Shown here: one piece after another, positions 44,630 to 53,285 of the stretch
How positions within the stretch are numbered: the stretch's first letter is position 1
Layout: each line of letters starts with the position of its first letter
Assembly: GCF_007860095.1 (NCBI RefSeq)
Contig: NZ_SJPT01000008.1
Coordinates: 1-64,000, forward strand
Direction: 5' to 3'
Length of the DNA stretch: 64,000 nt
Source: Novipirellula galeiformis
GTDB lineage: Bacteria > Planctomycetota > Planctomycetia > Pirellulales > Pirellulaceae
Translations under genes and position numbers: made by a program
The notes under the pieces: generated by a model
Databases searched by the model: none
Told to the model about the DNA's origin: nothing
What the model saw: the letters and a program-made list of their open reading frames with translations, nothing else

Positions 44630-45024
44630 TTTCCGTTCCTACCCTTTTCGCTCGCGATATCGGGAAATTCATCACTGACAAACTTTTGAACCTCGCGGTG
44701 CAATGCTCGCAGTTGCTCAACCATCTCGAGCAATTCGGAGACCGAGTCGCTGTGGGCGCGGATCTCCAACTCGGCGGCGATTTCGGCTACCCGTTGTGAC
44801 GCCATCGTTTGAGCGGTTCCCTTGTGCCGATGGGCAATCGAGGCAACGGAGTCTTTGTCCCCTAGCCGTACCGTCGATTCGATCAGGTCGTATTCCTCGG
44901 GACAGGTTTCCACAAACCGATGAAGCATGCGTTTGGCCATCTCGGTGCTGCCCATCATCCGCCGAATCAATAGTTCGCGGTCAATGATAGGAGCGTGAGA
45001 ATCGGATGTGAATGTGAAGGTCAT
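44626..45024 (-). CDS. histidine phosphotransfer (Hpt) protein
   Basis: A 132-residue four-helix Hpt protein. The phosphorylatable His65 lies in SIAHRHKGTAQTMA, a variant of the AHxLKG motif with His in place of Leu. Helices before and after (RELLIRRMMGSTEMAKRMLHRFVETCPEEYDLIE, VSELLEMVEQLRALHREVQKFV) fit the family fold and length. It passes phosphate from the receiver of a hybrid kinase to a response regulator. The direct downstream partner is the HD-GYP regulator, which overlaps it by ATGA. The giant hybrid kinase 4 kb away is a plausible donor. Starts at the ATG at 45024. Confidence 0.9.
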   Translation of the reverse strand: MTFTFTSDSHAPIIDRELLIRRMMGSTEMAKRMLHRFVETCPEEYDLIESTVRLGDKDSVASIAHRHKGTAQTMASQRVAEIAAELEIRAHSDSVSELLEMVEQLRALHREVQKFVSDEFPDIASEKGRNGK

Positions 45025-45600
45025 GGGAATGTATTTAGAAAAATAGGCTCAGCGACTTTCCTTGGTCAGCGTCATGGGAAATCCTTTCTGGTACCTAAAC
45101 GCTAGCTCTCGCTTGTCGATGAACACGCCATTATTACCGATTTCTTTGCCAAACTCAGGCTCTGGGTGGCCCAACCCCCCGGCGGTAAGTGCCGTAAATA
45201 CGCAGGAAATCGCGTTAATTGACAAAACCAGCCGGCGGGTGCGGTTTGCCGCCCCTTGAAGCGCAAACGGGGTGGGCTGCGGGATTTAGTACCAATGGCT
45301 GGCCCTGGTGGAGGTTGCCGAGTTAGCACGGGTGGTGTGTTGGCCCTCTCCGCAATGGAGCGGTCCAGCACACGAGTGCAGCCCGCGATTAAATCAGGGG
45401 GAGTCCGCAATTTTTTTCGATGCTGGGTTGGGCACTTGGGTCAAGTTCAGGCAAAATCGAGCTCCTCGGTTTCGATCGGCGCGGAGGCGAAACACGACTC
45501 CGCCGTCGAGCTCCGAATGTCGCTATCGGACAATGGGTTTCGCTCTACAATGGGTGAGGCTGCTACGATCTGTCATTCTCTCCAAAAATCTAGCGTTCTG
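45025..45600. other. Divergent spacer between Hpt and YgiQ-family genes
   Basis: No gene is called. The YgiQ frame remains open from 45256, but those 115 extra codons are low-complexity and unrelated to the family. Promoters for both directions must lie here; none was clear. Confidence 0.4.
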
Positions 45601-47673
45601 ATGCAACTACCGGTTATCAATCAATCCGACAGCAATCCTTCCGTGCCCGCGATGCCGCGTGACTACTTGTCAAACTTGGCGGCGGGTGGACGTGCCCCAA
45701 CCGGGCCCGTGGCTGCATTACCGTTGCCGATGTCGATGGAAGAGGCTCGCCAACGCGGCTGGGACGAGCTCGATATCGTGTTTGTCACCGGGGATGCTTA
45801 TATCGATCACCCCAGCTTCGCGATGGCCATCTTGGGACGCACGCTGGAAGCGGCCGGATATCGCATCGGGATCATTAGCCAACCGGATTGGCGAAGCTGT
45901 GAGGCGTGGACTCGCTTCGGTCGGCCGCGATTGTTTTTCGCAATCAGTGCCGGAAACATGGACTCGATGATCAACCACTACACCGCGAACAAAAAGGTTC
46001 GCAACGACGACGCCTATTCTCCGGGCGGTCGCATCGGTTTGCGTCCGGACCGCGCAACCTTGTCGTATTGCCAACGCGCTCGTGAAGCCTACAAAGGGGT
46101 TCCTGTGATTGCTGGGGGCGTCGAAGCCTCGTTGCGACGATTGGCTCATTACGATTACTGGAGCGACAAGGTCAAACGATCGATCTTACTCGATTGCAAA
46201 GCCGACTTGCTGGCGTTCGGAATGGGCGAAAATGCGATCATTGAAATCGCTCGCCGACTCGAGGCGGGGGAAAACGTCAAAGCGTTGCGTGACATGCTCG
46301 GGGTCGCCTACGCGCTGGGGGCATCCGAGTCGGTTCCCGAAGATGCGTTGACCCTTCCTAGCTTTGACGAGGTCACCAGCGACAAGGTCGCCTTTGCCGA
46401 AGCCACGCGGATCATCCACAACGAAACGAACCCTCATAACGCGCGCCGGTTGGTGCAACAGCACGGCACCCAAACGATTGTCTGTAATCCACCTCAACCG
46501 CCGATCTCCGAAGCGGCGATGGACCAGATCTATGGGCTGTCCTACACCCGGCGACCGCACCCGAGTTACAAAGAAGCGATCCCGGCGTACGAGATGATCA
46601 AGAACTCGGTCACGATCATGCGGGGATGCTTTGGGGGCTGCACTTTCTGTTCGATTACCGCCCACCAAGGCCGGATCATTCAATCGCGCAGCAAGGAATC
46701 GGTGCTCGGTGAGATCGCGAAGATGACCGAGGACAAGTCGTTTACCGGCGTGGTCAGCGACATCGGTGGCCCGACGGCTAACATGTACCAGATGAATTGC
46801 ACCAAGCCCGAGGTCGAAGCCGTTTGCCGGCGCCAATCGTGTGTGCATCCGAAAATTTGTAAACTACTCGGTGTCGATCACACCCCGGTGATCGAGTTAA
46901 TGCGTGAGTCGCGGAACCTTCCCGGGATCAAAAAAGTGCTCGTCGCCAGCGGGGTGCGGATGGACTTGGCTCGCACCTCTCCGGAGTACTTGAAGGAGTT
47001 GACCGCACATCACGTGGGAGGGAAGCTGAAGGTTGCGCCGGAGCATGTGGACGCGGGCGTCTTGAACAAGATGCGTAAGCCAAAGAACGATGACTTCGAG
47101 CATTTTACCGAGATCTTCAAGGAAGAATCCAAGCGGGTTGGCAAGAAGCAGTTCATCGTGCCTTACTTCATCGCATCGCATCCTGGCAGCGATATCCGTG
47201 CGATGATTGAATTGGCTTTGTTTCTTAAGCGTAATGGCTACAAGCCGGACGCGGTTCAAGACTTTATCCCGGCGCCGTTGGATGTCGCGACGACGATGTA
47301 CTACACCGGTTTGGACCCGTTTACCAAGCAACCCGTTTACATTGCCAAGGCGATGAAGGAGCGGAAGACGCAACGAGCGTTGATGCAGTTCTTCAAGCCC
47401 GAGAACTATTTCGAAGTCCGCGAGGCGCTGCGTTCGGTTGGTCGTACTGATCTGATCGGCGATGGTTGCGATGGCTTGATTCCATCGAAGCCACCCCAGG
47501 AAGCGATCCGAGCTCGGCGTCAAGACGCGAACAAACGGTTTCGCGGCGATTACGTGCACACGATTGGCAAACCGGAAGCGTCCGGAGGGCAGGAGCAAAA
47601 GAAGGGAAGCAAGAAGAAACGCCGAGACCGCAAGAGCACCGGCTATCGTCCGGACCGTCGCGGGGCAAACTAA
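45601..47673 (+). CDS. YgiQ-family radical SAM protein
   Basis: A 690-residue protein with the UPF0313/YgiQ layout. The N-terminal B12-binding-like region has DIVFVTGDAYIDHPSFAMAILGR, and GGVEASLRRLAHYDYWSDKV follows. The radical SAM cluster is CFGGCTFCSITAHQGRIIQSRS. Then come GGPTANMYQMNC, KVAPEHVDAGVLNKMRKP and the C-terminal YYTGLDPFT. The tail is basic and disordered (KKGSKKKRRDRKS), which may bind RNA. The reaction is unknown for the family. I chose the ATG at 45601, which matches the family's start region; 45655 is also possible. A GGATCTTGCTAAAG hairpin lies 10 nt after the stop. Confidence 0.93.
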   Translation: MQLPVINQSDSNPSVPAMPRDYLSNLAAGGRAPTGPVAALPLPMSMEEARQRGWDELDIVFVTGDAYIDHPSFAMAILGRTLEAAGYRIGIISQPDWRSCEAWTRFGRPRLFFAISAGNMDSMINHYTANKKVRNDDAYSPGGRIGLRPDRATLSYCQRAREAYKGVPVIAGGVEASLRRLAHYDYWSDKVKRSILLDCKADLLAFGMGENAIIEIARRLEAGENVKALRDMLGVAYALGASESVPEDALTLPSFDEVTSDKVAFAEATRIIHNETNPHNARRLVQQHGTQTIVCNPPQPPISEAAMDQIYGLSYTRRPHPSYKEAIPAYEMIKNSVTIMRGCFGGCTFCSITAHQGRIIQSRSKESVLGEIAKMTEDKSFTGVVSDIGGPTANMYQMNCTKPEVEAVCRRQSCVHPKICKLLGVDHTPVIELMRESRNLPGIKKVLVASGVRMDLARTSPEYLKELTAHHVGGKLKVAPEHVDAGVLNKMRKPKNDDFEHFTEIFKEESKRVGKKQFIVPYFIASHPGSDIRAMIELALFLKRNGYKPDAVQDFIPAPLDVATTMYYTGLDPFTKQPVYIAKAMKERKTQRALMQFFKPENYFEVREALRSVGRTDLIGDGCDGLIPSKPPQEAIRARRQDANKRFRGDYVHTIGKPEASGGQEQKKGSKKKRRDRKSTGYRPDRRGAN

Positions 47674-48242
47674 CCACTACTCGTAGTGGATCTTGCTAAA
47701 GATCACTAACCCAATCGTCATCTCGCCACCGCGAGGCTGTTCGAACGTGGCGACCGAACATCGTCCCACAGGGATGGCGGCTTTGGCCATGGGCGTGACG
47801 CCCAATGGCTACATCATTTCGCCACTTCGTGGCTGAATTGCGACTCATTCCCCCACCTCCGGCAAGGCAAAGCCCAGCTTTTGCAGACGACCGCGGATCG
47901 CCGCCTGCAGTTTTTCGGACTCGTGAAATTAAGTGGCTAACTCGCGGACGGGGCTCTCCATCTTTTTGGCGAGGGGGACGCCAGCGTCTTCGACCTCTTC
48001 GGCGCACGGGGTGCGACCGGGTGTGAGCTTAGTCCCGAAGGGACGGCATGTTGTAGCCACGGGTGCAAACCCGTGAATGCGAGAACCAACGCGATCGCGA
48101 AGCCCTGAAGGGGCGACATGAATTGATGGCGTGATGGTTCCTGTCGTCCCTTCGGGACTAACGGGATTGAATGGATTCGTGTTCCATGGGCTGACGCCCA
48201 TGGCTACAGCATGTCGCCACTTCGTGGCTGGGTGAGCGACAA
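47674..48242. repeat. REP-like palindrome cluster left of the RAYT gene
   Basis: Several hairpin units form a cluster. Unit A is at about 47787-47835 (GGGCGTGACGCCC then GCCACTTCGTGGC). Unit B is at about 48145-48230 (CGTCCCTTCGGGACT, ATGGGCTGACGCCCAT, GGCTACAGCATGTCGCC, ACTTCGTGG). An inverted diverged unit is at about 48031-48120 (AGTCCCGAAGGGACG, then GCCCTGAAGGGGCGACAT). Stem bases change in compensating pairs while the GGCTACARCATG-type linker stays, as expected of REP sequences kept for structure. No gene is seen. Confidence 0.75.
47683..47707 (+). terminator. GGATCTTGCTAAAG hairpin, copy 1
   Basis: A GATCTT/AAGATC stem with a GCTA loop, extended by AGT/ACT around one bulged G, sits 10 nt after the YgiQ-family stop. 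A second copy with a wobble change follows the gene ending at 61865. It may be a terminator or 3'-end processing signal. There is no T-run. Confidence 0.5.
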
Positions 48243-48707
48243 TCATTGAACGATCTCCTGCTCGAAGACGTATCGCACATCGAAGTCGATATTGTGCTTT
48301 TTCAATATGTCGAGGAACTCTTCCTCAAACGTCTTCTTTCGATGATGCTCGGCTTGGTTGGCGATGTATTCAGAAACCGATGGCATCTGTGATTCACTGA
48401 CTGAAAATGCAGCGTATCCTGATTGCCATTCAAACTTTCGCGAAACATCTGGCCGCTCGTTGATCCACTTCGATGAATTCGATTTGATCTTCCGCAATAC
48501 ATCTGAGATGGCGACCGTTGGACTCAGCTTTGCCAACAGATGTACGTGGTCTTCAACGCCTCCGATCTTCAACAACGTTCCTTGCTGGCCCCGTACAATT
48601 CCGCCGATATATCCGTAGAGGTCGTCCTGCCAATCGGGGCGAATCGTTGGCTTTCGATATTTCGTGCTGTAGATGATGTGGAACAAACGGTTCGTGAATG
48701 TGGACAT
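48243..48707 (-). CDS. RAYT-like IS200-family transposase (TnpA_REP)
   Basis: A 154-residue single-domain HUH/Y1 transposase. Marks are FHIIYSTKYRKPTI at the start, the HUH motif in GGVEDHVHLLAKL, the IKSNSSKWINE helix, WQSGYAAFSVSES and the catalytic Tyr region SEYIANQAEHHRKKTFEEEF. Length and motif order fit IS200/IS605 TnpA and REP-associated tyrosine transposases. The ATG at 48707 has AGGAAGCGGAG upstream. The gene lies between REP-like palindromes on both sides (48145-48230 and 48729-48815), in the manner of RAYT loci, and there is no tnpB. It probably copies or moves the REPs. The frame is intact. Confidence 0.9.
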   Translation of the reverse strand: MSTFTNRLFHIIYSTKYRKPTIRPDWQDDLYGYIGGIVRGQQGTLLKIGGVEDHVHLLAKLSPTVAISDVLRKIKSNSSKWINERPDVSRKFEWQSGYAAFSVSESQMPSVSEYIANQAEHHRKKTFEEEFLDILKKHNIDFDVRYVFEQEIVQ

Positions 48708-49187
48708 GATTAGGCTCCGCTTCCTATCGTCCCTTCGGGACTTTGAACTCGGGTGGGATTCGCGTTCTATGGGCGTGACGCCCATGGCTACAGCATGTCG
48801 CCACTTCGTGGCTGTGGGCGTTACAACGCACTGCATCTCCAGTGTATTATCGCTGCCGCCGGGACAAGCTCGACGGCAGGATGCCCATGCTCGTGAATCC
48901 AAGATGATTCGGTGACCTTTGCGGTTCAGCGTTTCTTTCGGAAACTCAAGGTGTAAGGCCGGACGCGGGGCCACTGGCACTAGGCGTGCTGCGACCGGGT
49001 TTCTCGGGGCGCGCGATGGCAACGTGCAAATTCAGCGTCACGAGGCCCTCCCCGGCAATCTCGCTGAAGGCTCGATTGCCGGCCCTCCCAGCGCTCTTGG
49101 GAGGGGGAACCACGTTGTTGCAGCCGACTGCACCCTTTAAATCGGACGACTGTCCGTTGGTGCAGTAGCAACAGGTCGATCGAAACT
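48708..49187. repeat. REP-like palindrome unit right of the RAYT gene, then spacer
   Basis: Unit C at about 48729-48815 repeats unit B in the same direction: CGTCCCTTCGGGACT, GGATTCGCGTTCTATGGGCG, GACGCCCATGG, CTACAGCATGTCGCCACTTC, GTGGCTG. The rest has no gene. A CCCTCCCA/TGGGAGGG stem at 49083-49105 may end the ferredoxin-domain gene transcript. Confidence 0.75.
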
Positions 49188-50225
49188 CTACAGATCGAAG
49201 TCGTCCAAGGAATCGATCAGACGGTCCAGCGAGTCCTTGGGCTTGTTGGCATGTTGTTGCTGCCGCTTGAGCAATTGGTCGTCGATGCCGACGGTGTCAC
49301 GGCCTGCTAATAACAACTGCTCGTCGCGTTCGCGCGCCGCCGTTGCAATCGGATCATCGTTGCCGGTAGGAGCACCGAACAATTGGGATAAATCGATCTT
49401 GAAACCTTCGTCTCCCTCGACCTCGGCACCGGCGATCGCAGGCGCTTTGTGTTGCGGGAAAATGATCGCGTTTTCCGGGCACACGCGACTGCACGCCGGG
49501 CATCCTTTGCGACAATTGTCTGGCTGCTCAACGAGGATGTTCTCGACGCCGTCGATTCCGTAAACGCCGAATAAGCAAAAGTCGACGCATTCCATACAGT
49601 TCGTGCAGCGGCTGTAGTCGATCACGGGATACCAGCGACGCGATGTCGACTCTTCGACTTCAACGAGCTTGCCACCCACGATGGGAAGACTCGTCGACGA
49701 CGAGGGGCGTTCGGCTTGAGGGGCGGCGGGCTCGATGATCCGCTTCATCTCCCTTAGAAAAGGAGCCGCGTCTCCAGCGAGTTTCAAGTCAATGCAGTGA
49801 ACCAAGCGATCCGGACGCGGATACAAATCGGTGACGCGATCGACCGCTGCGGGTGACTCGGTCGATTCACCGTCGGGGGCGGCCGTGGACTCGTCTGAGT
49901 CCTGTTCTCCCGCACCTTGCTCGGCATCACCGATCTCCGATCCACCCCATTGCCCTTGGATGCCGTTGCGATCGAGCACCCAATGGGCCGCGCGCGAATA
50001 GATCCAAGAGAATACGATCAAGTGGCCCTCGGCGTCGGCCAGACGTTGATACGCCTCGCTCGTTTTGGACAAATCGTAGAGATGCGGCACCACTAACACA
50101 TCGACGCCTTCGATGTGCGTCGCTGCGTCAGTGATTTGCTGCTCGATCGCCCGTTTCTGAGGGTTCCGCGATTGGCCTCGCGATACGACAACGGTGTAGG
50201 CGGCTCTCTCGGTCGCTGAAATCAT
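49188..50225 (-). CDS. ferredoxin-domain (2x[4Fe-4S]) protein of unknown role
   Basis: A 345-residue cytoplasmic protein. The N-terminal ~90 residues form an alpha/beta domain (YTVVVSRGQSRNPQKRAIEQ, VDVLVVPHLYDLSK) followed by an acidic Ser/Glu linker. About residues 200-275 hold two ferredoxin-type clusters: CTNCMECVDFCLFGVYG and CRKGCPACSRVCPENAI, the second with an inserted residue (CxxxCxxCxxxCP). The C-terminus is charged and helical. It likely carries electrons or senses redox state; I do not know a partner. It begins 45 nt after purL on the same strand, so it is probably in the ribBA-tyrA-purL transcript. Confidence 0.8.
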   Translation of the reverse strand: MISATERAAYTVVVSRGQSRNPQKRAIEQQITDAATHIEGVDVLVVPHLYDLSKTSEAYQRLADAEGHLIVFSWIYSRAAHWVLDRNGIQGQWGGSEIGDAEQGAGEQDSDESTAAPDGESTESPAAVDRVTDLYPRPDRLVHCIDLKLAGDAAPFLREMKRIIEPAAPQAERPSSSTSLPIVGGKLVEVEESTSRRWYPVIDYSRCTNCMECVDFCLFGVYGIDGVENILVEQPDNCRKGCPACSRVCPENAIIFPQHKAPAIAGAEVEGDEGFKIDLSQLFGAPTGNDDPIATAARERDEQLLLAGRDTVGIDDQLLKRQQQHANKPKDSLDRLIDSLDDFDL

Positions 50226-50270
50226 CGTGGTTTCGTGGGGGTTACAAATCGGCGGGAGGGAGGGGAGGTG

Positions 50271-53216
50271 TTACCAGTTCAAGGGCCCCAGCCATGCCTG
50301 CTTGGCTTGGGCCAGATCGACGCGGAGCGCGTCCCCGGCATTGGACTTGATCGCCAGTTGACTGGAATCGTCTATTGTACCAAGACGCGTTGCCGAAACA
50401 CCCGCTTTGGCGAACCGATCCGCAAACGCTTCGGATTGATCGCTTGGCACTTCGCACAGGAAGCGGGTATTCGATTCGCTAAACATCACCTCGGTTGCCG
50501 AGAGCCCGGAAGCGTTGCAGATCGAATCGATATCCAAGCTCATGCCGAGTCCGCCGGCCATCGCCATTTCGGTTGCCGCGACCGCCAAGCCGCCTTCGCT
50601 CAAGTCGTGGCAGGAGCGGATCAATCGCTCGTTGATCGCTTGGTGGACCGCCGCAAAGGTGGTTTTTGCCTTGACGGCATCGACCGTTGGCACTTGGCCT
50701 CCGGACAACCCGAGGGCCAGCAGCAGGTGCGAGCCGCCGAGTTCGGACTTCGTCTCGCCGACCAAGAAGACGGCGTTTCCGGCCGCTTTGGCATCCATCG
50801 TGACGGCGTTGGCGACATCGTCGATTTGTCCCATCGCACTGATCAGCAAGCTGGGGGGGATCGCGATCGTTTGGCGTTGACCGTCCGCATCGTTGTAGCT
50901 GAACTCGTTGTTCAAACTGTCCTTGCCACTGATGAACGGGGTGCCGAGCGTGATCGCCATGTCTTGGCACGCGATGGCCGCACGGACAAGTGAACCGAGC
51001 GTCTCGGAGCGATCGGTGTATCCCCAGCAGAAGTTATCAAGGATTGCGATCTTCGTCGGATCGGCTCCCACGGCGACGGCATTTCGCATCGCTTCATCGA
51101 TCGCCGAGGTGGCCATGTGATAGGTATCAAAATCACCGTAATGAGGATTCATGCCACACGAGATCACCAAACCACGACGACTTTGTAAGCGTGGTTTGAC
51201 GACGGCTGCGTCACTCGGTCCATCGCATAGCGGTCCGACCAACGGTTTGACAACGCTGCCCGCTTGGACTTCGTGATCGTATTGACGGATGATCCAGTGT
51301 TTGCTGGCCACATTGTAGCTGCCCATGATTTTCAGCAGCGCGTCGGCGTGCCCGGCTGTATCGAGCGATGGCAATGCGACCGCTTGCGTGGGCGCGGGAT
51401 GGTAGACCGCGTCACGAATGATCGGGGGACGTCCCTCGTGCAAAATGTCCATCGAAATGTCGCCGACCACGTTTCCATGGTAAGTCAATTGCAAGCGTCC
51501 GGTTGGCACGAACCGCCCCAGCACTGCCGCTTCGACCCCTTCGCTTTCGCAAAGCTCACGCAGCTCGTCCCACGATGCCTTGGGGACCGACAGCACCATT
51601 CGCTCTTGCGCTTCGGAAATCCAAATTTCGGTATACGTCAAGCCTTCGTATTTCAAGGGCGCCTTGTCGAGCCAGACTTCGGCGCCGATCTTTTCGCCCA
51701 TTTCGCCAACCGCACTCGAGAATCCTCCCGCGCCACAATCGGTCACCGCGTTAAACAGTCCGCGGTCACGCGCCTGGAGCAATACGTCGAGCACCATCTT
51801 TTCGGTGATTGCGTTGCCGATTTGGACAGCACCGCCGGAAAGCGATTCCGATTCACTCGTCAATTCCGCCGAGCTAAACGTGGCACCATGGATCCCATCG
51901 CGTCCGGTGCGTCCACCGATGGCGACAATCAAGTCATCGGGTTGAACTTCCTTTTCTTCCATGCCGACAGGAATGATGCCGACGTTGCCACAATAAACCA
52001 GGGGATTGCCGAGATAACGACGATCGAAGTAGACCGCGCCGTTGACGGTGGGAACTCCCATCCGGTTGCCGTAATCACGCACCCCGGAAACGACGCCCTT
52101 CATCACACGACGAGGGTGCAACACGCCCGGTGGCAAGCCGCTCGGATCGGTGTCTGGTGGCGCGAAACAAAACACGTCGGTATTGCAAATCGGCTTGGCT
52201 CCCATGCCAGTCCCCATCGGGTCACGAATGACGCCTCCGAGTCCCGTATTTGCACCCCCGTACGGCTCCAGCGCCGACGGGTGATTGTGGGTTTCGACCT
52301 TGAAACAGATATGGTATTCGTCATCGAAGGTAACGATCCCCGCGTTGTCCTTAAACACGCTGACGCACCAATCGTTCTCGGCAAGCGTTTTGCGGATCGT
52401 TTGCGTGGCCGCAAAGATCGTTTCTTTGAGCATGTTTTCGTATTGACGCTCATCGGCTTCGGGCGTTCCGTCGGCTCCGGGGCCGCGATAGTGAATTCGG
52501 CCGGCCAGTGTTTTGTGGCTGCAGTGCTCGGACCATGTTTGCGCGATCGTTTCGAGTTCGATATCGGTCGGGTCGCGTCCGAGTTCTTCAAAGTGATCGC
52601 GAATCGTTTGCATCTCGACCAGCGTCAAATAGAGCTGGCCTTCGCGCGAGAGCGTTTCGAGTTGCTCGTCACCGAGTTGACGAATCGGAATCGTCTTCAG
52701 TTCGAACGCGCTTGCCGAGCCGACATCGAGTTGGTCCATCTCTAGCGGCCCCACAACAACTTGCTCCACCGAGTCATTGGAAAGGGCGCGGCGGCAAATC
52801 GAATCGAGTACGGAGTCCCCGACCTCGTCCAGCCAAAATTTGCGCATCGTCCGCACGGCATCGACGTTGAATCCAATGTCCTTGGCCGCCGCAATCGTGC
52901 TGGCCGCAACCGGGTCCATCACTCCTGGCTTGGGTAACACGTTGACGAGCGTCAAGTTATCGCCGGGCGGTTCATTCAGCACGTCTTGGCCGGCGATCGC
53001 TACCACGGCACGCTCGGTGACGGCATCGACGAGCAGTGTGTTGGCCAATTGGACCGCTTCGCCGTGTGCGAAGTCACCTTGGATCAAAAAGCTTCGCGCA
53101 AAATCGATGTCCAGATGATCGTGAAGCCCGAGCTCATGGATCTCTTCGGTGGTTCGTTTGGCTTCACGATCGACTTGACCTTCGGCCGGATAAATATCAA
53201 TTTGCCAAAGCGGCAT
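50271..53216 (-). CDS. purL: phosphoribosylformylglycinamidine synthase, PurS-PurS-PurL fusion
   Basis: A 981-residue purine synthesis enzyme that turns FGAR to FGAM using ATP and ammonia. The first ~190 residues hold two PurS-like segments: LWQIDIYPAEGQVDREAKRT and, near 90, LVNVLPKPGVMDPVAASTIA. The rest is small-type PurL: QTWSEHCSHKTLAGRIHYRG, ETHNHPSALEPYGGANTGLGG, GMGAKPICNTDVFCF, GCGAGGFSSAVGEMGEKIG-like DCGAGGFSS, and CHDLSEGGLAVAATEMAMAGG. No PurQ glutaminase domain is fused, so purQ must be elsewhere. The ATG at 53216 is 69 nt after tyrA on the same strand. Bacteria of the Bacillus type make PurS as a separate protein. Confidence 0.95.
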   Translation of the reverse strand: MPLWQIDIYPAEGQVDREAKRTTEEIHELGLHDHLDIDFARSFLIQGDFAHGEAVQLANTLLVDAVTERAVVAIAGQDVLNEPPGDNLTLVNVLPKPGVMDPVAASTIAAAKDIGFNVDAVRTMRKFWLDEVGDSVLDSICRRALSNDSVEQVVVGPLEMDQLDVGSASAFELKTIPIRQLGDEQLETLSREGQLYLTLVEMQTIRDHFEELGRDPTDIELETIAQTWSEHCSHKTLAGRIHYRGPGADGTPEADERQYENMLKETIFAATQTIRKTLAENDWCVSVFKDNAGIVTFDDEYHICFKVETHNHPSALEPYGGANTGLGGVIRDPMGTGMGAKPICNTDVFCFAPPDTDPSGLPPGVLHPRRVMKGVVSGVRDYGNRMGVPTVNGAVYFDRRYLGNPLVYCGNVGIIPVGMEEKEVQPDDLIVAIGGRTGRDGIHGATFSSAELTSESESLSGGAVQIGNAITEKMVLDVLLQARDRGLFNAVTDCGAGGFSSAVGEMGEKIGAEVWLDKAPLKYEGLTYTEIWISEAQERMVLSVPKASWDELRELCESEGVEAAVLGRFVPTGRLQLTYHGNVVGDISMDILHEGRPPIIRDAVYHPAPTQAVALPSLDTAGHADALLKIMGSYNVASKHWIIRQYDHEVQAGSVVKPLVGPLCDGPSDAAVVKPRLQSRRGLVISCGMNPHYGDFDTYHMATSAIDEAMRNAVAVGADPTKIAILDNFCWGYTDRSETLGSLVRAAIACQDMAITLGTPFISGKDSLNNEFSYNDADGQRQTIAIPPSLLISAMGQIDDVANAVTMDAKAAGNAVFLVGETKSELGGSHLLLALGLSGGQVPTVDAVKAKTTFAAVHQAINERLIRSCHDLSEGGLAVAATEMAMAGGLGMSLDIDSICNASGLSATEVMFSESNTRFLCEVPSDQSEAFADRFAKAGVSATRLGTIDDSSQLAIKSNAGDALRVDLAQAKQAWLGPLNW

Positions 53217-53285
53217 GGTTGCGTTTCCAATCGTTCAAAGTGAAGTAGGTTCTGCGGAGCAGACGGAGTGTTGATCCTGCGATGC

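Noticed and set aside
45256-45600. N-terminal extension of the YgiQ-family protein
   Set aside because: The 115 codons are low-complexity with no family similarity.
48708-49022. N-terminal extension of the RAYT transposase
   Set aside because: It translates REP sequence; the ATG at 48707 has a strong ribosome binding site and the family start.
51264-52745. Plus-strand frame of 493 codons
   Set aside because: It is antisense to purL and has no recognisable protein features.
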